Translations under genes and position numbers: made by a program | Notes under the pieces: model-generated | Database searches by the model: none | Seen by the model: only the letters and a program-made list of their open reading frames with translations | Told to the model about the DNA's origin: nothing | DNA from: Alphaproteobacteria bacterium | GTDB taxonomy: Bacteria; Pseudomonadota; Alphaproteobacteria; Rhizobiales; Beijerinckiaceae | Assembly (NCBI GenBank): GCA_009920595.1 | Contig: RFZR01000029.1 | Location: 1 to 11,822 of the forward strand | Length of the DNA: 11,822 bases | Reading direction: 5' to 3' | Shown: in pieces, positions 7,167 to 11,822 of the stretch | How positions within the stretch are numbered: position 1 is the first letter of the stretch | Layout of the letters: each line of letters starts with the position of its first letter

Positions 7167-8234
7167 CTATGACTCACTCAGCATCAGTTGGATCGGACCT
7201 TTGTCCACCGCGTGTCTGACGAGCAAGTCGTGCCATGGCTGCAACTTCACGAAACCATGTTTTGATCGGACGCGCCGGATAGCCGCCCACTTTCGAACCG
7301 GCTTCAAGATCGGAGATGACCGCGCTACCCCCCGCAATTTGCGTTCCCGACCCATCTTCGCATGACCGGTAATTCCGACCTGACCACCCATGACAACGAA
7401 ATCACCGATGTCACTACTCCCTGCAATGCCCACTTGTCCGGCGATCAAGCAATGCCGCCCCATCACAACATTATGAGCGATGTGAACCATGTTATCGAGT
7501 TTTGAGCCTTCACCAATAATCGTATCCCGAACGCCGCCACGATCAATCGTGACATTCGCACCAAGCTCAACGCGATCCTGTATGATCACGCGACCAATCT
7601 GCGGTACTTTTGTGTGGCCCTGACGTCCAATCGCGAATCCAAAACCATCCTGACCGATCGATGAACCGGAATGAATGATCACATCATTACCAATCAACGC
7701 AGAGAGAATTGTAACATTAGAGCCAATATGGCAATTGCGGCCGATGCGAACATGAGGGCCAATCACCGAATTCGCAGCAATTGTTGTCCCGCTTCCCACT
7801 TCAGCACCCGGTCCGATTACAACACCCGGATCAAGCGCGACATTGGGTTCGAGGCGTGCTTCCGCATGAACAGACGCACCAGCTGAAATGCCACTTTGAC
7901 CAAAGATCAAACCGGGTTGCGCCGCTGTGGGATAGAGTGCCGTCGCAACCATCGCGAAAGCGGCGTGGGGATGCGGAACAATCAGTGCGATCGTTGCGGC
8001 AGGAACATAGGAAGCGAAGGGTGCTGCAACTAAAGCAACACCAGCTCTGGTTTTTAAAAGCGCATCTTTATAGAGCGTGTTTTCAAGAAAAGTGACATCA
8101 TCGGGACCCGCGCGATCTAGGGCTGCAACACCCGTCATTACACGCGTTCGATCCGCCCCTGCCCCAAGATCCAAAGAAAGAAGCGCCGCGATATCCGCGA
8201 CGCTTTTTGGAGATGAACGAAAAAACTCTGCCAC
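7167..8234 (-). CDS. lpxD: UDP-3-O-acylglucosamine N-acyltransferase LpxD, C-terminus frameshifted
   Basis: LpxD adds the second 3-hydroxyacyl chain, to the 2-amino group of UDP-3-O-acylglucosamine, using acyl-ACP. Residues 1-105 form the uridine-binding domain (ALDRAGPDDVTFLEN, 38-52). The hexapeptide beta-helix runs from about 110, with the catalytic His254 in VHIAHNVVMG (250-259) and conserved blocks GQDGFGF (194-200) and GANVTIDRG. Up to Gly295 (base 7350) the sequence is normal. The remaining 60 codons of this frame (to TAG 7167-7169) are basic and unlike LpxD. The adjacent frame from base 7350 encodes the proper ending with VGGYPARPIKTWFREVAAMA, stopping at TGA 7174-7176. A single-base loss near 7350 explains this; repaired, the protein is 353 aa, the usual length. 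The start is GTG 8234 with a weak AGGG site (8241-8244); an in-frame stop just upstream leaves no better choice. It could be a recent pseudogene or a sequence error. Confidence 0.88.
   Translation of the reverse strand: MAEFFRSSPKSVADIAALLSLDLGAGADRTRVMTGVAALDRAGPDDVTFLENTLYKDALLKTRAGVALVAAPFASYVPAATIALIVPHPHAAFAMVATALYPTAAQPGLIFGQSGISAGASVHAEARLEPNVALDPGVVIGPGAEVGSGTTIAANSVIGPHVRIGRNCHIGSNVTILSALIGNDVIIHSGSSIGQDGFGFAIGRQGHTKVPQIGRVIIQDRVELGANVTIDRGGVRDTIIGEGSKLDNMVHIAHNVVMGRHCLIAGQVGIAGSSDIGDFVVMGGQVGITGHAKMGRERKLRGVARSSPILKPVRKWAAIRRVRSKHGFVKLQPWHDLLVRHAVDKGPIQLMLSES
7174..7350 (-). other. lpxD: Displaced C-terminal coding segment of lpxD (shifted frame)
   Basis: This 59-codon stretch including TGA, read from base 7350 downward, encodes 58 residues beginning SGTQIAGGSAVISDL and continuing VGGYPARPIKTWFREVAAMA. 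They form the last beta-helix coil and the C-terminal helix of LpxD. The join to the main frame is exact: both frames share base 7350, and adding one base there gives a continuous KMG-SGTQIAGG sequence. No start codon context or ribosome site suggests independent translation. Confidence 0.82.
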
Positions 8235-8286
8235 GTCAGACCCTATTCAGCCCGGCACGAACGGTTGCCCGCTCGGTCACGCGACC

Positions 8287-10563
8287 TTAGAACACCGACC
8301 CCGCTGTAAAGCGGAAATTCTGCACCTGATCATAATCGTTCTTTGTAACGGGAACCGCAAAATCAAGTCGGATTGGACCAATAGGCGATGACCACAAGAG
8401 CCCCGTACCAACTGATGTACGCACGGATTGGTCATTGCCAACAATGGTAAGGCTCGCAGGAGATGAATACCCGAACACCGAACCAGCATCCGCGTAGAAT
8501 GCACCCTTAATTCCGGCTTCACGTGGCAACCCAAAAAGTGGGAATGTCACTTCAGCAGACGTCCCCCAATAGGTCGTGCCACCAAGACCGTTGCGACCAG
8601 CGTCACCTTTGCCTCCGTCACGCGGACCGATACCGGACAGTGAAAAGCCGCGAACCAGATCAGGACCAAGGAAGAAATTATCGATCACGCGCAAATCACT
8701 ACCATAGATATAACCAGCCTGACCGCGGATCATCCCGACAAATGTATCATTCAATTCGCGATAGAATTTCACATCCGTCGTCGTCTTGAGATAACGCGAG
8801 TCTCCACCCAACCCAGCAACATCTTGCTTCAAGTTTGAGAGAGCGCCATTACGGGGATTAATCGTATTGTCGAGCGTATTATACTCCAGAGTGTAACCAA
8901 CAGCAGATGTCAGATTCTGGCCTTCCGAAGCCGAAATCGCCGATGACACATTCGTCGAGTCAGTCACTTTGATATTGTTGTTAAAGAGCGAATAGCGGCC
9001 AACAACCGTAAACTCTTCCGTCAAAGGCAGACCCAATCGAAGCGTCGCGCCGGTTTTCATGTTCGAATAATAAGCAAAGCGGCTGTTATCGCTTTCCTTC
9101 GAATAGAGATCGAACCCACCCTGCAAGCGGCGCTCAAGGAAATAGGGCTCGGTAAAATTCAACTCGACACCCTTGCTCCACTGACCCGTCGATCCACGAA
9201 GGCGCGCATATTGACCACGACCTTGAAGGTTGGACTCTTGAATACCAACTTCGGCCAAAACGCCTTCTGTAGTCGAATATCCACCACCCACGGAGAATTG
9301 CCCCGTTGATTGATCCTCAACATCGACATTGATGATCACACGGTCCGGCGTTGAACCCGGTTCATTTGAAATGCGCACCGATTTGAAGAAGCCAAGATTT
9401 TTCAATCGACGCTCGGTGCGATCAATAATCACCTTGTTATAGGCATCACCTTCACCGATATCGAACTCACGGCGAATGACATAATCGCGGGTACGTGTAT
9501 TACCGCGAACATTGATGCGCTCGATATAAACGCGCGGCCCTTCTTCAACAACGAAGGATAAGGCAATTGTTGCACTCGCTGCATCGCGATCACCCCGCGG
9601 ACGCACTTGCGAGAATGCGTAACCACGCGAAGCGATTTCAGTTGTAATTCCGAGAATCGATTTTTCGACAAGATCGGCATTGTAAACATCGCCCTTGTTC
9701 AACTGAACGCGGGCACGCAACGTCGCAGAATCAATTTGAGCAATTTTCGATTCAACTGATATCTCGCCGACTTTGTATTGCTTGCCTTCGTCGATCGAGA
9801 TCACGACACGATAGCCGCCCGCCGCTTGATCAAAATCGACTTTTGTGTCGAGCACGCGCATATCAGCGTAACCGTGACGAAGATAAAAGCGACGGATTAA
9901 CTCTGCGTCTGCAGCCAGCCGATCTGGATCATATACGTCTGTCGTCTTGATCCAAGACAGGAAATTGCTTTGCGTGGTCTGCATTTCATCACGCAACCGC
10001 CCCGCAGAAAACGCATTGTTTCCCACGAAATCAATGGTCTTCACGCCCGTCTTCGATCCTTCATCAACTTTGAAAACGACATCAATCTTGCCATTCTCAA
10101 GCGGAACGATGCGAGGCGTAATATCTACATTCGAGCGACCGACGCGTGCATAGATTTCCTTGATACGCGCAACGTCCGCGTCAAGCGCCGCCTGGCTAAA
10201 GGCGCTACGCGGCTTCAACTGCAATTCACCTTCGAACATCTCGCTCTTCAACCGCTTCGTGCCTTCAAAGGCGACGCGATTGATGATGTTGTTTTCTTTG
10301 ACTGTAACAATGATCTGATCGCCTTTTTTGACGATATCGACGCTTTGAAACAGCCCCGTAGCCAATAGGTCTTTCTTGGCAGCATCGAGCGGCTGACCGG
10401 ACACATAGGACTGGATTGTCGTCTTATCAACGCGCACATTGCCTTCAACGACAATTGTTTCTGCGTGAGCTACGGTAAGTCCGGCGAGCGAAAGGAAGCC
10501 CACGAGCGCCGCATGGCGACCAAGCATACGAAGCGTAGAAAACATCGCGTAAATCAGTCTCAT
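8287..10563 (-). CDS. bamA: Outer membrane protein assembly factor BamA
   Basis: BamA (Omp85 family) is the outer-membrane core of the BAM machine that folds and inserts beta-barrel proteins. From the ATG at 10563 it is 758 aa. A signal peptide at 1-34 (basic MRLIYAMFSTLRMLGR, hydrophobic core, AHA-E cleavage) is followed by five POTRA domains (about 36-430) and the barrel. ERINVRGNTRTRDYVIRREF opens POTRA 5, GQFSVGGGYSTTEG opens the barrel, DLVRGFSLSGIGPRD holds the RGF motif of loop 6, and the chain ends in a C-terminal Phe as expected of a barrel signal. POTRA 1 looks about 8 residues shorter than in relatives (around 52-66). The open frame extends to an ATG at 10599, but the extra 12 residues (acid and Trp containing) do not fit a signal peptide; GGA (10569-10571) sits 5 bases before 10563. 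It is the conserved neighbour of rseP upstream and lpxD downstream. Confidence 0.95.
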   Translation of the reverse strand: MRLIYAMFSTLRMLGRHAALVGFLSLAGLTVAHAETIVVEGNVRVDKTTIQSYVSGQPLDAAKKDLLATGLFQSVDIVKKGDQIIVTVKENNIINRVAFEGTKRLKSEMFEGELQLKPRSAFSQAALDADVARIKEIYARVGRSNVDITPRIVPLENGKIDVVFKVDEGSKTGVKTIDFVGNNAFSAGRLRDEMQTTQSNFLSWIKTTDVYDPDRLAADAELIRRFYLRHGYADMRVLDTKVDFDQAAGGYRVVISIDEGKQYKVGEISVESKIAQIDSATLRARVQLNKGDVYNADLVEKSILGITTEIASRGYAFSQVRPRGDRDAASATIALSFVVEEGPRVYIERINVRGNTRTRDYVIRREFDIGEGDAYNKVIIDRTERRLKNLGFFKSVRISNEPGSTPDRVIINVDVEDQSTGQFSVGGGYSTTEGVLAEVGIQESNLQGRGQYARLRGSTGQWSKGVELNFTEPYFLERRLQGGFDLYSKESDNSRFAYYSNMKTGATLRLGLPLTEEFTVVGRYSLFNNNIKVTDSTNVSSAISASEGQNLTSAVGYTLEYNTLDNTINPRNGALSNLKQDVAGLGGDSRYLKTTTDVKFYRELNDTFVGMIRGQAGYIYGSDLRVIDNFFLGPDLVRGFSLSGIGPRDGGKGDAGRNGLGGTTYWGTSAEVTFPLFGLPREAGIKGAFYADAGSVFGYSSPASLTIVGNDQSVRTSVGTGLLWSSPIGPIRLDFAVPVTKNDYDQVQNFRFTAGSVF

Positions 10564-10729
10564 TCCGGTCCAATCCCAGTCAAAAAAGACCAATATCATG
10601 CCGAGGCATGATGCTGATCCGTCTTCTTCCTTTTAGACGGTTTGCTCGCAACTGCAAACAGACCGCCCGAATTTTTACCCCCAACATCCGCCTAATTTTC
10701 CCGATAGGCTTAGTCAAAGGTTAACGTTA
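10564..10729 (-). other. rseP-bamA intergenic region, possible internal promoter
   Basis: This is the longest gap in the minus-strand cluster. A TTGACT (10712-10717, minus strand) resembles a -35 box, but the hexamer 17 bases further (TAGGCG) is a poor -10. An imperfect hairpin with a 6-bp GTTTGC/GCAAAC core (10640-10645 with 10654-10659) has no U-tract on the bamA-sense strand, so it is not a convincing terminator. bamA may have its own promoter here or be read through from rseP. Confidence 0.3.
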
Positions 10730-11822
10730 TCAATGGACTAACGTCCCGAGATCCAAAAACAACGTAAACAAAGTCAACGCGACAATGAAGGCCAGGCCGA
10801 TCCGGAACGCCGTTTCAACGGTTTTGGCTTCCAATGGACGCCCGCGCAACGCCTCTATCACATAGAGAACCAAGTGCCCGCCATCGAGCAGCGGGATGGG
10901 CAAAAGATTAAGAAAGCCGATTGATGCGGAAATCAAGCCAGCCATACCAATCAGCGCCATAAATCCAAGCTTTGCAGCCTCGCCCGACATTCGCGCAATG
11001 CCGACCGGGCCCGATAATTGATCCGGTGGCGCGCGCCCGATCACTATGTTTTTAAGATAGGTTAGGCTTCCGGATACGACATTGACGGTCTCGACCATCC
11101 CAAATTGGACGGCGCCAGCCAACGTCTCTTCTTTGAAAATCAGCGTTGTTTCGTCTCTTGTAGCCGAAAGCCCAAGGACCCCCACCCGCTTTTTCCCCAC
11201 AAAGGAGTCGCGCTCTTGCAAACGGGGAACAGCCTTGAGTTCCATTTTTGATCCGGACCGATCAATGACGATATTCAGGATCTCGCCCGGTCGGATCGAA
11301 ACAATCCTCTGCAAATCAGTGAAACTTTCAATCGTTTCGCCATCAACGGAGAGAACGAGGTCGCCGCTTTGAAAGCCAGCCTCCTCCGCGGCGCTTCCCG
11401 GGGCTACGGACGCGATTTTGGGAAGAAGAATGTAGCGTCCCGAGAGATAGGCACTTCCGGCGAATATGACGACCGCCAAAAGGAGACTGGCCACCGGTCC
11501 GGCCAGCACAATCAAAAACCGTTTCCACACGGGTTGAGCCGGGAAACTCAGCACCCTATCGGAGACTGGCATGGCGGCAACAGTTTCGAGATCGGGAGCG
11601 CTTGCCGCATTCGCATCACCCAAAAATCGAACATAGCCGCCAAGCGGAAGAAGTGCGATCCGCCACCGCGTTCCACTCCGATCGGTCCATCCCAAGATTT
11701 CGGGGCCAAATCCTATCGAAAAGGCTTCGACTTTCACCCCGCACCAACGGCCAACGAGAAAATGCCCAAGCTCGTGAAAAAAGACAACAAGCGTCAAAAC
11801 AAACAAGAAGGGAATGATATAG
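10730..11822 (-). CDS. rseP: RIP metalloprotease RseP (site-2 protease), 5' end off right edge
   Basis: RseP is an inner-membrane zinc protease that cuts membrane-embedded substrates such as anti-sigma factors in the envelope stress cascade, and also remnant signal peptides. The visible 364 codons are open to the window end. The start codon lies outside; the visible beginning YIIPFLFVLTLVVFFHELGH is the first membrane helix with the zinc motif HELGH (11762-11776). GGYVRFLGD follows, then a second membrane helix (RFLIVLAGPVASLLLAVVIF). There is a single PDZ domain (VAPGSAAEEAGFQSGDLVLSVDG onward), where E. coli RseP has two; single-PDZ forms are known in alphaproteobacteria. The third zinc ligand motif is LNLLPIPLLDGGH, followed by the last helices. 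It is the first visible gene of the operon; in related genomes dxr, cdsA, uppS, frr, pyrH and tsf lie upstream. No lesion is seen. Confidence 0.95.
   Translation of the reverse strand, partial: YIIPFLFVLTLVVFFHELGHFLVGRWCGVKVEAFSIGFGPEILGWTDRSGTRWRIALLPLGGYVRFLGDANAASAPDLETVAAMPVSDRVLSFPAQPVWKRFLIVLAGPVASLLLAVVIFAGSAYLSGRYILLPKIASVAPGSAAEEAGFQSGDLVLSVDGETIESFTDLQRIVSIRPGEILNIVIDRSGSKMELKAVPRLQERDSFVGKKRVGVLGLSATRDETTLIFKEETLAGAVQFGMVETVNVVSGSLTYLKNIVIGRAPPDQLSGPVGIARMSGEAAKLGFMALIGMAGLISASIGFLNLLPIPLLDGGHLVLYVIEALRGRPLEAKTVETAFRIGLAFIVALTLFTLFLDLGTLVH

Noticed and set aside
7340..7360. Programmed -1 ribosomal frameshifting in lpxD
   Set aside because: The overlap sequence has no X_XXY_YYZ slippery heptamer and I see no strong downstream stem; LpxD is not known to need frameshifting. 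A plain one-base deletion or sequence error is simpler.
10564..10599. Upstream ATG of bamA giving a 12-residue extension
   Set aside because: The added residues contain Asp and Trp before the signal peptide and no ribosome site precedes this ATG; the ATG at 10563 fits better.
10636..10664. Hairpin between rseP and bamA as a terminator
   Set aside because: Only a 6-bp perfect core with mismatched flanks, and no U-tract on the bamA-sense strand.
10721..10732. Small palindromes GTTAAC and TAACGTTA beside the rseP stop as an operator
   Set aside because: Short AT-rich palindromes of this size occur by chance and there is no repeated second site.
1..11822. Mobile element, CRISPR array, toxin-antitoxin or defence system
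   Set aside because: All stretches are accounted for by core genes or short spacers; I saw no direct repeats, transposase motifs or att-like sequences.

Overview
This window looks like a conserved core-genome stretch of an alphaproteobacterium, most likely of the Rhizobiales/Hyphomicrobiales group. That rests on gene order (comEC / gltX-gltA / rseP-bamA-lpxD-fabZ-lpxA-lpxI-lpxB), on LpxI instead of LpxH, and on BamA and GltX sequences of rhizobial style. Base composition is moderate by eye, roughly half GC, which is low for that group. I see no mobile element, CRISPR array, tRNA, rRNA or prophage gene.

Layout. Bases 1-918 (minus) hold the N-terminal 306 codons of a ComEC/Rec2 DNA-uptake channel that runs off the left edge; it has a GTG start and no ATG near its beginning. 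A 135-base divergent spacer separates it from gltX (1054-2529, plus), followed after 55 bases by gltA (2585-3871, plus). A strong hairpin plus T-tract at 3893-3928 ends gltA transcription and lies against the stop codon of the convergent lpxB. From there to the right edge every gene is on the minus strand. In transcription order these are rseP (5' end off the window), bamA, lpxD, fabZ, lpxA, lpxI and lpxB.

The minus-strand cluster is an outer-membrane building operon. RseP is the site-2 intramembrane protease of the envelope stress response. BamA inserts beta-barrel proteins. LpxA, LpxD, LpxI and LpxB carry out the first, third, fourth and fifth steps of lipid A synthesis, and FabZ works in the fatty-acid cycle that also supplies 3-hydroxyacyl-ACP. 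Junctions are tight (lpxI/lpxB ATGA overlap, lpxA/lpxI GTGA overlap, fabZ/lpxA a few bases), so translational coupling is likely.

The window is mostly ordinary, and I found no new system. What deserves a second look is a set of defects in this otherwise conserved operon. lpxD has a clear single-base frameshift at about 7350: the true family C-terminus is intact in the next frame (7174-7350). lpxI lacks the usual N-terminal strand and glycine-rich loop, about 20 residues. bamA seems to lack about 8 residues in POTRA 1. These could be real erosion or divergence of lipid A / outer-membrane genes, or, for lpxD, a sequencing or assembly error.
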